A stretch of DNA of 62,032 nt. It comes from Rhizobium sp. Root1220. GTDB lineage: Bacteria; Pseudomonadota; Alphaproteobacteria; Rhizobiales; Rhizobiaceae. This document shows, in pieces, positions 36,106 through 44,432 of this stretch. The stretch covers positions 1-62,032 of the forward strand of contig NZ_LMDG01000011.1 of assembly GCF_001426265.1 (NCBI RefSeq), given 5' to 3'. Made by a program: the position numbers and the translations under genes. Under the pieces are notes generated by a model. That model worked only from the letters and a program-made list of their open reading frames with translations. It was not told where the DNA came from and ran no database searches. The first letter of the stretch is position 1; every line of letters starts with the position of its first letter.

Positions 36106-36597
36106 TCAATCTAGAACCTCGGCCAGACAGTGTCGGGCACGGTTGACCCGGCTTTTGATCGTGCCGACAGCCACGTTGCATCGCTCCGCGGCCGCCTCGT
36201 AGCTCAGGCCCTGAATTAACACAAGGTCCACGACGATACGATAATTCTTCGGAAGCGCGCTGATAGCCCTCTCAAGCTCGTGCCCTCGCACTTCCCAGTC
36301 TTGCGACGGCGGCGACGATGCCCAGTTTGCGGTATCGTCGACTCCCCCCACCTGTTCCCGCTTGGAGGCGCTGAACTTCGTGCAGAAGGAGTTGCGCATG
36401 ATGGTGAAGAGCCAAGAGCGAAGCTTCGTGCCCCGACGGAAATTATCGGAATGAGCGATCGCCTTAGCCACTGTCTCCTGAACGAGGTCGTCGACGTCGT
36501 TCGGGGACATATAAAACCGCCGAGCAAAGCATCTCAGCGCTGGCAAAATCTCCAACAGCTCCCTTTCGGTGAAGCCGGTCCTGCAGTCATCTCTCAT
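36106..36597 (-). CDS. EcfG-like ECF sigma factor
   Basis: A 163-residue ECF sigma factor. Region 2 is visible in LPALRCFARRFYMSPNDVDD, LVQETVAKAIAHSDNF and KLRSWLFTIMRNSFCT. Region 4 is visible in RAISALPKNYRIVVDLVLIQ, GLSYEAAAERCNVAVGTIKS and RVNRARHCLAE. The FARRFY--PNDVDDLVQET and RSWLFTIMRNSFC blocks are those of the EcfG (ECF15) group that runs the alphaproteobacterial general stress response. The frame opens at 36633, but an EcfG-type promoter at 36623-36647 and the RBS GGGAGAG put the start at ATG 36597. No phyR or nepR is nearby, so it is probably an EcfG paralogue. Confidence 0.9.
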   Translation of the reverse strand: MRDDCRTGFTERELLEILPALRCFARRFYMSPNDVDDLVQETVAKAIAHSDNFRRGTKLRSWLFTIMRNSFCTKFSASKREQVGGVDDTANWASSPPSQDWEVRGHELERAISALPKNYRIVVDLVLIQGLSYEAAAERCNVAVGTIKSRVNRARHCLAEVLD

Positions 36598-36622
36598 GTC
36601 AATCTCTCCCATAGATCGGGGA

Positions 36623-36647
36623 AACTCCGTCACAGAGATGACGTTCC
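36623..36647 (-). promoter_or_regulatory. EcfG-type promoter (GGAAC-N16-AGTT) of the sigma gene
   Basis: On the minus strand GGAAC is at 36647-36643 and AGTT at 36626-36623, spacer 16 bp. It lies 26-50 bp before ATG 36597 and suggests autoregulation. Bases 36648-36995 hold no supported gene. Confidence 0.68.
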
Positions 36648-36995
36648 CCGACGTACGAACTCGCTTACCGTAAGACCGAACAAAGTCGTAGGTTGAAGTC
36701 GGACGTGTATATTCGGTAGCGAGATACGGTACTGCTGCTGCCGAGCGCTTTCCTGCAGCCCCGGTTTTGAACGGCGGGCAAGCCTTGTCGGTCGGAATAC
36801 CGCGGAGGCCGACATCGTCGTCGACGGAATGATCCTAGTCGGCGCTGGCTGGCGACTTGGACAGGTCCAATGGGAAACCGCCACTGTATCTGCTTTTTAT
36901 CCGTTCTGGTCGCTTTCCGGTTCCCGAGGTGTTCTCGAGCAAAAGGCCCTGAGCTACCAGGAGAGACGAAGGTAGCTCAGGATCTGTTAAAGCTG

Positions 36996-37922
36996 TCAGC
37001 GAGACTTCTGATAGAGCTTCTCGGCGATCTCGAACATTTCTTCCGGCGCATAGTCGGGTGTGAAGGCGGAAGGGACGCCGACGAACTGCTGGATCTTGCC
37101 GCCTTCAGGGATACCATCGACAACCTCGAGTTCGCCGGGGGGGTCGCCGGGCAACGCTACTTCGTCGTTGCTCCAAATGCCTGCTATCTCCTTGTAGTCG
37201 TTAGGACTCCATGTGTAGAGCCGACGATGCGAGCCTTCGTCCAGGTATTTCTGGCATTCCGGGATATTGGCGAGTGGAATGTTCGGCGTGGGTAGGAACC
37301 TCTTGACTTCTACACCGGTAATTTTTTCGAGCGCCAGCGCGTAAGCATGGGCGTGTACCGAGCCTCTAACTAGAAGGTATCCGCACACTTCCCGCCCTGT
37401 TGGATCGGTCACCGTTTCGTAGACGCGCAATTTGTGAAGACGGGCGCCGCATTCCAGATGGAAATTGTGAAGGAGGTCGAGTACGACGTTGCCCGTAGTG
37501 GTGATGAAGTCGTTGTTCCAGGAGTGTCCATTGCTGTTGACGGGCATTGCGCCCCCGCCGCCGGACAGGAAGCTTGCGGCAAGGCGGATTTCCTTCATTG
37601 CCTCAAAAGGTGCAGTTGAGATATCTCCCCCCGACCCTGTATCACCATCTGGCATGTCCGGACCGTTATTGAGCATCCCGACGCCTGCACTGACGAGTTC
37701 AACATGGCCCAATTCTTCCGCCGTGATGCTGGCAACTAGGCTGTAGAATGGTCGGAGCTTGGACTTTGAGCGAAAATTGAAGCTCTGGAACATGTAGTTT
37801 CCGAGCGTGGACATCTCTCCATACTTGCCGCCAAGCAACTCCTGGAGCGCTGCTGCAGCATTCGGATCCGCCGCCTTCGGTGATGGCAATTCGGCTTGTA
37901 ACTGATCGACGCGCATGAACAT
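36996..37922 (-). CDS. Manganese catalase
   Basis: A 308-residue non-haem, dimanganese catalase (KatN-like) that splits hydrogen peroxide. The four-helix-bundle core shows AALQELLGGKYGEMSTLGNY, then ASITAEELGHVELVSAG (E69/E70 and H73 as metal ligands), DLLHNFHLECGARLHKLRVY and RGSVHAHAYALALEKITGVE, which supply the second Glu/His pair. It has an EcfG-type promoter 33 bp upstream and an AAGGA ribosome site, so it belongs with the stress genes around it. Length is normal for the family. Confidence 0.95.
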   Translation of the reverse strand: MFMRVDQLQAELPSPKAADPNAAAALQELLGGKYGEMSTLGNYMFQSFNFRSKSKLRPFYSLVASITAEELGHVELVSAGVGMLNNGPDMPDGDTGSGGDISTAPFEAMKEIRLAASFLSGGGGAMPVNSNGHSWNNDFITTTGNVVLDLLHNFHLECGARLHKLRVYETVTDPTGREVCGYLLVRGSVHAHAYALALEKITGVEVKRFLPTPNIPLANIPECQKYLDEGSHRRLYTWSPNDYKEIAGIWSNDEVALPGDPPGELEVVDGIPEGGKIQQFVGVPSAFTPDYAPEEMFEIAEKLYQKSR

Positions 37923-37954
37923 GGTTCAGTTCCTTTGGTTGGTGGAAAGCAGCG

Positions 37955-37979
37955 AACTTTGACCATGGCGTGTTGTTCC
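37955..37979 (-). promoter_or_regulatory. EcfG-type promoter (GGAAC-N16-AGTT) of the Mn-catalase gene
   Basis: Minus strand: GGAAC at 37979-37975, AGTT at 37958-37955, 16-bp spacer. ATG 37922 is 33 bp beyond the -10 element. Confidence 0.7.
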
Positions 37980-38535
37980 AAAGAAATGTATATGGGTGCG
38001 CGGGTCGTAAACCTGGCTGACGGCGGAGGGCCATCCCGCGAGTGTGTCGCAATCAGATGTCCTCCCGCACCACAGGATGGACTGGATCGCACAAAGATGG
38101 GAAAGCCAGTTTGCGGCCTGGCCCAGGAGGCAGACGTGTTACAAGCGCGATCGTTGTCGCATCGTCTACCTCGGGTGCGCAGATTTCGACGAGAAGCAAT
38201 TCCGACCCCTTGAGAGTTTTCCAAAACCACAATTGAAATCGAATCAAGTGACGATCTGCGACCCCTGCTGCTGGTTGGTCGAGATGGCGCCGTTATGCCA
38301 TGCGTTCGCCTGCGCCCAGGGGGTTGTGACAACCACACTGATCGCCTCGCCGGTGCCCAAACGCTCGTTTCAACCATGGTGCAAAGTCGACCCCGCGTTT
38401 CTTCCGAAGGAGTCTCGCCCTTTGCTCTCAGGAAACAGGCAATACGAGGCGCCGACCCGCCGCGCAGCCGAGGCAAGTGGTACGCCCTGTTTGGTCCGTC
38501 ACCTTGCCATTCCCCACAATTTCAGCCGGTTGCGA
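37980..38535 (+). other. Intergenic stretch with no supported gene
   Basis: Overlapping ORFs on both strands have biased, shadow-like composition without ribosome sites. I see nothing I can name between the divergent Mn-catalase and receiver-fusion promoters. Confidence 0.4.
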
Positions 38536-38560
38536 GGAACCCTTGAACGCTGACGGCGTT
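38536..38560 (+). promoter_or_regulatory. EcfG-type promoter (GGAAC-N16-CGTT)
   Basis: GGAAC 38536-38540 and CGTT 38557-38560, spacer 16 bp: a full consensus EcfG site, 92 bp before the ATG of the DUF2934-receiver gene. Confidence 0.8.
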
Positions 38561-38652
38561 AGGGGACGTCGCGCAAACTAGGCGTCAAAGAGCGTCGCGG
38601 TCCTAGTGTTTTCTAGCCGATTCGACAGCCAAACGTGATCGGAGACAGGAAG

Positions 38653-39189
38653 ATGACAGACAATGCTAATGAATGGATATCAGTTCGCGCTTACGCCCTG
38701 TGGGAAATGGCCGGCCGACCATTTGGGGAGGACCAAGTCCACTGGCAACAGGCAAGCATCGAGCGCATGCTTTTGGAAAACACAAAAGCCTCAATCGATG
38801 GTCAGGAAGTTACGAATCGCAAGACGGGCGAGAGGCAGGTGGCCAGTATCGCTTCCAGTATCCTTGTCGTGGAGGACGAGCATCAACTCCGATACGAAAC
38901 TGTTGATTTCCTCGAGCAGGCCGGCCACCGAGTTCTGGAAGCGGCAAACGCCGACGAGGCGTTGATCTACCTGAAGCGAAACGATGTCGGCACGGTTTTC
39001 ACCGACATAAACATGCCTGGGTCCATGGACGGCATGGAGTTGGTAAGGACTGTCCGAAGAAATTGGCCGTCGACCAGAGTGATCATTACGTCGGGCCTGA
39101 TTGGCCTGTCACATCATGATCTCGAAACGGGCGTTTCCTTTATTCCAAAACCGGCGTCAAAGCTGGAGCTTTTACAGCTCATCGCATAG
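38653..39189 (+). CDS. DUF2934-receiver domain fusion protein
   Basis: A 178-residue protein. The N-terminal ~45 residues (EWISVRAYALWEMAGRPFGE, then DQVHWQQASIE) form a DUF2934 domain. After a linker a CheY-like receiver begins with SILVVEDEHQLRYETVDFLE, has the phospho-acceptor Asp in TVFTDINMPG and the conserved Lys in FIPKPASKLELL. There is no output domain. ATG 38653 with GGAGACAGGAAG upstream is preferred to the frame start at 38635. An EcfG-type promoter precedes it. It may act as a stress-induced phosphate sink or a single-domain regulator. Confidence 0.88.
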   Translation: MTDNANEWISVRAYALWEMAGRPFGEDQVHWQQASIERMLLENTKASIDGQEVTNRKTGERQVASIASSILVVEDEHQLRYETVDFLEQAGHRVLEAANADEALIYLKRNDVGTVFTDINMPGSMDGMELVRTVRRNWPSTRVIITSGLIGLSHHDLETGVSFIPKPASKLELLQLIA

Positions 39190-39193
39190 TCGA

Positions 39194-39322
39194 TTAACCA
39201 GCGGGGCGGCGCCGGAACGCCGCCAGCCGCATCGGCCGTTCGGTCCAGCCTCGTACGAGAGCATCGCGATTTTGATCCACGCTGTCTGCCCGGCTGAAAT
39301 TAAACAACATCGATGCAAACAT
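39194..39322 (-). CDS. Possible 42-residue protein
   Basis: ATG 39322 gives MFASMLFNFSRADSVDQNRD, then ALVRGWTERPMRLAAFRRRP and AG, ending at TAA. A GGAAC-N17-CGTT site lies 26 bp upstream on the same strand. The ribosome site is weak and no family is recognised, so it stays tentative. Confidence 0.35.
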   Translation of the reverse strand: MFASMLFNFSRADSVDQNRDALVRGWTERPMRLAAFRRRPAG

Positions 39323-39347
39323 TACGCTGCGGAAACGAAGAGGACGC

Positions 39348-39373
39348 AACGAACCTGGGGGTGACGTGGTTCC
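39348..39373 (-). promoter_or_regulatory. Possible EcfG-type promoter with 17-bp spacer
   Basis: Minus strand: GGAAC at 39373-39369 and CGTT at 39351-39348 with 17 bp between. The spacing is permitted but less common, and the gene it would serve is uncertain. The remainder of 39374-39580 carries no supported gene. Confidence 0.4.
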
Positions 39374-39580
39374 CGTCCGCGATCGAGAGGGTTTGCTCAT
39401 CTGTCAAGTCCAAGCGCCACTTCCGGTTGCTCCGCACGACTACTGCAAGTCCGCTGTTGACCAACAACGGCCGGAATGGATGGCGGGAACATGAGATGAC
39501 GTCTCGCTCGAAGGCAAGTGTGTGCCTTTCCGGCTTGTCTTGGCTACCCGCTCACCAAGGGCTTTTCGAGCCAGAACCGC

Positions 39581-39605
39581 GGAACAAATGATGGTGTTCT
39601 TGGTT
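39581..39605 (+). promoter_or_regulatory. EcfG-type promoter (GGAAC-N16-GGTT)
   Basis: GGAAC 39581-39585 and GGTT 39602-39605, spacer 16 bp, 82 bp before the TTG start of a small membrane protein. Confidence 0.65.
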
Positions 39606-39687
39606 CAAAAAGGGCGATACCGATTTGCGGTGTGTCTGCACTGAAGCCTAGCAAAAGTCGGTAACGCAAGCCAGCAGGAGAGCGCTG

Positions 39688-39855
39688 TTGTACCGTGAGA
39701 GCGAGGTCTACATCCCGCCGCCCTATCCTTCGAAAGCCGCCGGGGGTGGCTGTTCATGGTCCGGCCGCAGCGTCGTAATCGCTCTTGCAACGGTCTTTGC
39801 CTGCTCGTTGGCAGGCTACTTCGCCCTTGTCATACATGGGATACTATGGAGTTAG
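39688..39855 (+). CDS. 55-residue single-TM protein with TTG start
   Basis: TTG 39688, with AGGAG seven bases upstream, starts a protein with YRESEVYIPPPYPSKAA, then a membrane helix (SVVIALATVFACSLAGYFAL) ending at TAG 39853-39855. An EcfG-type promoter lies upstream. It resembles the small TM protein at 30838 in layout (short polar head, one helix), though not in sequence. Bases 39856-40030 hold nothing else. Confidence 0.5.
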   Translation: MYRESEVYIPPPYPSKAAGGGCSWSGRSVVIALATVFACSLAGYFALVIHGILWS

Positions 39856-40030
39856 CGATTGTCGAGGACTCGGCGCTCATGAGACGATTTGCCGAGGTAG
39901 CATAGCATCATTTCAAGAGAGGTCTCGGTCTCATGGCGGCGCCTCTCGTCAGTGGTAGGGACCGAACCACATCTTAACGTCGGGATTTACGATGAGCGGA
40001 TGGTTATGCAATCGGGTATGGGAGGAACGG

Positions 40031-40593
40031 ATGACTGCGTTCGGCGAATGGCGGCACCTCTGCGTTGATATGCAGCGAATTTTTGCCGAGGATGTGACAG
40101 GTCCCATGGATGCGACGGGTTTCTACGCAGATGGAAGAACTGGCCGGCAGATACCGCTCCCGCGCGATCTTCATCCGTTTTATGCCTCCCGAACATGAAG
40201 ACCAGATGCCGGGGAAAATGGCGGGACTACTATCAAAAATGGTGGATGATGACCGGAAAACACCTTCCGCGCGAATTGATCGATCTTGTCCAGCCGTTGG
40301 AATCGCTGATCCCCCCGGCAAAAACGTTCGATAACCGGACCCTATTCGCCTTGGATTGATGGCCGCCTTCATGTCGCTCTCCGGTGGGAGTAGGTGACTT
40401 CCCTGGTAATTACAGGCGGCGAAACAGAGGTCTGCCTCCTTGCGACGGCGCTAGGCGCCATTGATCTGGGCTATCGTGTCATTGTCCTAAAAGACGCCGT
40501 CTGGGACGAGATCTTGGTTTCCTTGCCGGTGAGGATCTGCGATGGCGATTGCGGATTGACGAAGCGTTCTAGCCCCTTTCCGGCAACAGATTG
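40031..40593 (+). pseudogene. Isochorismatase-like cysteine hydrolase, frameshifted
   Basis: ATG 40031 after GGGAGGAAC begins MTAFGEWRHLCVDMQRIFAE (catalytic Asp region). Later frames carry RAIFIRFMPPEHEDQMPG, WMMTGKHLPRELIDLVQPLE and SLVITGGETEVCLLATALGA, the last with the catalytic Cys, then IDLGYRVIVLKDAV. These match the WRHLCVDMQ...F-PPEHEDQMPG...ITGGETEVCVL pattern of rhizobial cysteine hydrolases. At least three frameshifts and C-terminal loss are present. A second broken copy lies at 48850-49358. Confidence 0.75.
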
Positions 40594-41320
40594 AAGGTGA
40601 CGATCTTGACGCCGCGATTGACGGCGTCCTGCAGATCGTGGAGCGGGCGCGGCGACGAGGTTCCGACATTCTTAGCGATGTAGAAGATGCAGTCGGTATT
40701 TTGAAAATCCGACAGAACGGCGGTGCCGACCGAAGCGCGGATGTTTTCGGGCAGCGCCACCAAGGAGCTTTAGTGGCACATGTTCGAGCTATCGGGCATA
40801 TTGTTGCTGCCGTACACGCGCGCGAGCAGCTGATACATATAGCTGGTTTCAAGCGATGCACGGCCAGACGTATAGAAATCGACCCCGTGCGGATCGAGGG
40901 GCACAATTCCCGGCCGATGTCTTCGAAAGCCGCCGCCCAGGAAACCGGAACATATTTGTCCGTGGCGGGGCCCCAGCGCATCGGATGCGTCAAGCGACCC
41001 TGCTCCTCGAGGTCCATGCCCAAAGCTCCACCTCGCGAAGAGGATGTTTGTCGAAGAAGGCGCGGTCGGCGCGGCGAGACGTCACTTCCCAGGCGGCCTT
41101 CGCGTCGTTCTCGCAAAATTTGAGCGGATGGGTTTTCGCAGATTTTGCCCAGGCGTAACTCACGCACATATAGCCGGCTTCTTTTGCGTCGACAGAGCTG
41201 GGGTCCACGCAGCGCACGTGCTCTTTCAGGGTGATCTCGTCGACGGATTTTGCAGAGCCCCATCCGCCGGCGGGTCCAGCGTAACGTTTGATTTTCGGAG
41301 AGCGCGTCGCATGGATTTCT
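40569..41320 (-). pseudogene. FdhF/YdeP-type molybdopterin oxidoreductase, truncated and frameshifted
   Basis: Minus-strand pieces in several frames follow a YdeP-type formate-dehydrogenase-like alpha subunit: EHVRCVDPSSVDAKEAGYMC, then [20 protein letters not shown] and [20 protein letters not shown], then [60 protein letters not shown] and GVKIVTFNLLPERG. Only about the N-terminal third of the ~750-residue enzyme is left. It ends against the isochorismatase relic and abuts the KGG-like gene at 41320. Confidence 0.75.
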
Positions 41321-41565
41321 CACGGCTGCAGCGAGCGAAACTCGCCGTCGTTCATATCGCGCTCGTCGTAATTGATGTCCCAGTCCTTTGCGTCTTTGTC
41401 CTTCCCGGGCGTCTTCTTATTCACGGTCGCATCGTCGGAATGGGTAATGACACGCGGCTTCGCGCTGCTGACCCCGTTATTGGATCCACCAGCATGATTG
41501 CTTTCGGACTGCCCTCTGGCGTCCCGCTCAATCTGCGTCTTGGATGGCTTTTCATCTTTTGCCAC
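41320..41565 (-). CDS. Hydrophilic stress-type protein
   Basis: An 81-residue, highly charged, probably disordered protein (AKDEKPSKTQIERDARGQSE, then KDKDAKDWDINYDERDMNDG). The start codon is GTG 41565, with GGGAGGG upstream, overlapping the DUF2934 gene end by 14 bp. It is the last gene of an EcfG-promoted three-gene operon with DUF4142 and DUF2934. Function unknown. Confidence 0.65.
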   Translation of the reverse strand: MAKDEKPSKTQIERDARGQSESNHAGGSNNGVSSAKPRVITHSDDATVNKKTPGKDKDAKDWDINYDERDMNDGEFRSLQP

Positions 41566-42139
41566 GTTTGCCCTCCCGGGTTGGAGCGGTTACGGTTTCG
41601 GTCGTTTCATCATTTTCGATCTCGGCCACGGCCCGATCCATGCCTTTTTTAGCCTCCCGAGCAAGATGGTTGCGACGGCGCGATGCGGCAGGGCCATCCG
41701 GGGAGCGAGCGTCGTCTGTCTCGGCCGGACTGGTTTCCCCGTTGTAATTACCGAGATCGCCCCACGAGGGATCCCACTCAACGCCCCCGACAAGTTCGAT
41801 AAACACAGGCTTGCCGTTATCGCCGCCGTGCGACTTGGCCCGCTTAAAAGCGGCTTCGGGCGCGATTTCCTCTCCCGGAAATATCGTGTCGTCTTCGCCT
41901 GGGTCAGCAATCTTGCGCACAAATCCTCGTATCTGTTCGCCGGATTGATAAAACTTGATGACCAACGATCCAGCCGGCGCCCCACCCGAGACATATTCCA
42001 TGTAGCGCAGGCCAGTCGCGTCCCCGCTCAATTTATCACCGCCCGCCCGGTACCAGTGCGCGAGATCCTCGCCTTCGCGCCGTCCTTCGCTTTCCCAAAT
42101 CAGATAGGCTCGTAGCCTTCTTGCATCTTCGTCATTCAT
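41552..42139 (-). CDS. DUF2934 domain-containing protein
   Basis: A 195-residue protein. The N-terminal DUF2934 domain (ARRLRAYLIWESEGRREGED, then LAHWYRAGGD) is followed by an uncharacterised region with GAPAGSLVIKFYQSGEQIRG and FIELVGGVEWDPSWGDLG and a basic tail. The long open frame reaches 43219 but only this part is coding: ATG 42139 has GGGAGG upstream and starts the domain. It follows DUF4142 by 26 bp. Confidence 0.75.
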   Translation of the reverse strand: MNDEDARRLRAYLIWESEGRREGEDLAHWYRAGGDKLSGDATGLRYMEYVSGGAPAGSLVIKFYQSGEQIRGFVRKIADPGEDDTIFPGEEIAPEAAFKRAKSHGGDNGKPVFIELVGGVEWDPSWGDLGNYNGETSPAETDDARSPDGPAASRRRNHLAREAKKGMDRAVAEIENDETTETVTAPTREGKRGKR

Positions 42140-42165
42140 AATTCGCCTCCCGGCGTATCGCGGCG

Positions 42166-42696
42166 TTATTTGTTGAGGTCTTCGGCCATCCGGAGGTGGT
42201 GTTCCAGGGCAGGGAGCGTAGTTGCGGCCCATGTCTTCAGATCGGCATTGTCGCCTTCGTCGCCGTAACGCTTGAACAGGTCGACGGCGTCTTCGTGAAC
42301 AGACTGCTGGTCCGAGTGGTATTGCTTGCCGAAATCTGCACCCTGTAGACCGTTCAGCGTGTCGAGCATGCTTCGCTGACTTGAGGTCATGGCCGTCGGA
42401 AGAGCCGCCTTGACCTTGCTGCTCGCGACCAATGTCTTCAGTTCGTCCGTGGTCTTCTGGTGATCGGTAACCATTTGCTGCGCGAAGGCTTTCGTCGCAC
42501 CGTCCCCACGCTCCAACGCAAGCTTGCTGGAGGCGATCTCGAACATATCGCTGGTCGCGGCTTCTTGAACAAAGTCTTCGGTTTTCGGAGCAACGCCGAC
42601 TAGCGAATTGACGCCAGTCTTTTCGGCGGCGGATTGCGCGCAGGCAGGCCCTGCGATCAATACGGCAAGTGTCAGGACTGTTAGGTGTTTCATCAC
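42166..42696 (-). CDS. DUF4142 periplasmic protein
   Basis: A 176-residue exported protein. The signal peptide is residues 1-20 (HLTVLTLAVLIAGPACAQSA). The DUF4142 four-helix bundle follows: DFVQEAATSDMFEIASSKLA, GDGATKAFAQQMVTDHQKTT, GADFGKQYHSDQQSVHEDAV. The His and Glu residues are spaced in a ferritin-like manner. Homologues are stress-induced envelope proteins of unknown activity. It is first in an operon with DUF2934 and a hydrophilic protein, and has an EcfG-type promoter and an AGGAG ribosome site. Confidence 0.92.
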   Translation of the reverse strand: MMKHLTVLTLAVLIAGPACAQSAAEKTGVNSLVGVAPKTEDFVQEAATSDMFEIASSKLALERGDGATKAFAQQMVTDHQKTTDELKTLVASSKVKAALPTAMTSSQRSMLDTLNGLQGADFGKQYHSDQQSVHEDAVDLFKRYGDEGDNADLKTWAATTLPALEHHLRMAEDLNK

Positions 42697-42720
42697 AATC
42701 TCCTCGGTTGGCAGCGCGCA

Positions 42721-42745
42721 AACCGCTGTTGGCTGCGAAAGTTCC
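42721..42745 (-). promoter_or_regulatory. EcfG-type promoter (GGAAC-N16-GGTT) of the DUF4142 operon
   Basis: Minus strand: GGAAC at 42745-42741 and GGTT at 42724-42721, spacer 16 bp, 25 bp before ATG 42696. Confidence 0.68.
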
Positions 42746-42776
42746 CTGACGAGCGGGCTGCCGGGAGAATATTTCC

Positions 42777-43049
42777 TTAACCACGAAACCGCTCCGCAAC
42801 GACCGCGAGAACGTCGCCAGCATCTGACGCCCCAAAAAGTAAGAGGGCGCAGCGCCTAAGGATCGAAATGGCAGTTGATCTTGATCGATCCCAGAGGTTG
42901 TCGGCGAGATCACCGAGGGACCCGAGACGACGAGGCCAGCCCGCAGCGACAGCTTCATCGATGATTGCCAGGAACAAAGCCTCCAGGGCCTGCTGGCATT
43001 CGAGGTCGTCGTCACGCCGATTGTCGTTGGGCGGTTTTGTCGTCGGCAT
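42777..43049 (-). CDS. Small hypothetical protein
   Basis: From ATG 43049 the 90-residue protein has MPTTKPPNDNRRDDDLECQQ, then ALEALFLAIIDEAVAAGWPR, like short rhizobial proteins with an AI--EA--AGW core. The second half is less convincing, so a frameshift after residue 45 is possible. No recognised family. Confidence 0.45.
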   Translation of the reverse strand: MPTTKPPNDNRRDDDLECQQALEALFLAIIDEAVAAGWPRRLGSLGDLADNLWDRSRSTAISILRRCALLLFGASDAGDVLAVVAERFRG

Positions 43050-43172
43050 GATCGTTGTCTTTCCGCAAGGAACGTCACTGCTTGTGCTTCTTGCCAAAGT
43101 CTTTGCTCCGGCGGCCATTGAACAATGAAGCTCCCCCGACGTTTGCTTTGCATGATGAACCGGAGAACACCG

Positions 43173-43448
43173 ATGAAAATTCTATTGGCAGCCGCAATAG
43201 CGGTGACAACTCTTCTCACTGCGGAGCAAGCTTCTGCACAAGTGTATTTGGACTTTGGCGGCGACAGCCCTCGCTATTACGACGAGTCCCCCCGCCTATA
43301 TCGTACACCGCCTCGATACTATCGAGAGCGTGATCGCGATCGCTACTATGGCTCCCGAGATCAGAGGCAACGTTGCTGGAAACAGCCGTATCAGGTTCGC
43401 AGCAACAACCATGAGATAACCAAGTACAGGACGGTGTGCCGCGATTAA
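43173..43448 (+). CDS. Exported Tyr/Arg-rich small protein
   Basis: A 91-residue protein with a clear signal peptide (KILLAAAIAVTTLLTAEQAS-AQ) and a Tyr/Arg/Asp-rich mature part (SPRYYDESPRLYRTPPRYYR) ending with two cysteines that could form a disulfide (C at QRCWKQPY and YRTVCRD). The frame starts at 43125, but ATG 43173 begins the signal peptide. Similar low-complexity exported proteins occur near stress genes in rhizobia. Function unknown. Confidence 0.7.
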   Translation: MKILLAAAIAVTTLLTAEQASAQVYLDFGGDSPRYYDESPRLYRTPPRYYRERDRDRYYGSRDQRQRCWKQPYQVRSNNHEITKYRTVCRD

Positions 43449-43500
43449 GCAAACCAGCGGCGTGACGCCTGCCTGAGACCCAACCGCGGGGACGCCTAGA

Positions 43501-44391
43501 GTGGCGGATCGAACTGCCGAAGAAATCGAGGCACGACGCGTGCGACGCGCCGAACGGCGGCAGAAGCAGCGAGAGGCAAATGTCGATCGTGCCGCCAAGA
43601 TGCATCAGGCGCGACTAGCCACCCCGCAGACCAGCAAAACAATGCTCGAGGATCGTCTGGCGGGTCGCATCCATATCGGCTGCTCCGGTTGGTACTACTG
43701 GCATTGGAGAGGGAAATTCTATCCCACGGATGTTCCGTCGGGCCAATATTTCTCGATTTATCAGGATCACTTCGAGACGGTCGAACTCAATGCGCCGTTC
43801 TACTCCTGGCCGACGATCGGTGCCGTCAAGACCTGGATCCGCCAAGCCGAACCGGGCTTTGTTTACACCATCAAGGTCTGTGAACTGATCACCCATATCA
43901 AGCGGTTTGAGGACACCAGGATTCTGATTGAGGATTTCGGCTATATCGCCGATCTTCTCGGCCCACAGATGGGATGCTTTCTGTTTCAGCTGCCACCGAG
44001 CGTCCACTACAATCCGGACATGCTGCAGTCCATTCTAGCGCAGCTCGATCCACGCCACAGGAACGTCGTCGAGTTTCGTCACAAGAGCTGGTGGAACGAG
44101 GAGGTTTTCGACGCCTTCAAAGCTGCGGGGGCAATCTTTTGTTCTTGCAGCGGTCCCCGGTTGCCCGACGAACTTGTGCGCACTGCCGATGACATCTACC
44201 TTCGGTTCCACGGGATCGAACAATGGTATCGCCACGACTATTCCGACGATGAGCTTATGGTTTGGACCGAGCGGATAAGCCGCAGCGGGGCGAAAACGGT
44301 ATGGGCGTATTTTAACAACGACCGTGACGGTCATTCCATCAAGAACGCCAGGAGACTGGCAGAGCTGCTCAGTCTTGCCCAGTATGCTTGA
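43501..44391 (+). CDS. DUF72 domain-containing protein
   Basis: A 296-residue DUF72 (YecE-type) TIM-barrel-like protein: IHIGCSGWYYWHWRGKFYP, then FETVELNAPFYSWP, FLFQLPPSVHYNPDMLQSIL, NVVEFRHKSWWNE, YLRFHGIEQWYRHDYSDDEL and VWAYFNNDRDGHSIKNARRL. The GxSGW and YFNND motifs are family hallmarks; biochemical function is unknown. An N-terminal 50-residue basic extension (ARRVRRAERRQKQREANVD) precedes the domain. It is followed closely by a DNA ligase gene, an association that hints at nucleic-acid metabolism. Confidence 0.92.
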   Translation: MADRTAEEIEARRVRRAERRQKQREANVDRAAKMHQARLATPQTSKTMLEDRLAGRIHIGCSGWYYWHWRGKFYPTDVPSGQYFSIYQDHFETVELNAPFYSWPTIGAVKTWIRQAEPGFVYTIKVCELITHIKRFEDTRILIEDFGYIADLLGPQMGCFLFQLPPSVHYNPDMLQSILAQLDPRHRNVVEFRHKSWWNEEVFDAFKAAGAIFCSCSGPRLPDELVRTADDIYLRFHGIEQWYRHDYSDDELMVWTERISRSGAKTVWAYFNNDRDGHSIKNARRLAELLSLAQYA

Positions 44392-44432
44392 CATTCTGAT
44401 GAAACAAACGGTGATGCAATGAAAGTCGTAGC

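Noticed and set aside
38044..38553. Overlapping ORFs on both strands between the Mn-catalase and receiver genes
   Set aside because: No ribosome sites, no recognised motifs, and Arg/Pro-rich shadow-type composition.
39218..39246. GGAAC-N18-CGTT near 39220
   Set aside because: The 18-bp spacer is outside the accepted range and no gene start follows.
42140..43219. Long minus-strand frame ahead of the DUF2934 gene
   Set aside because: It is antisense-frame shadow over DUF4142 and other ORFs. The DUF2934 domain starts at ATG 42139.
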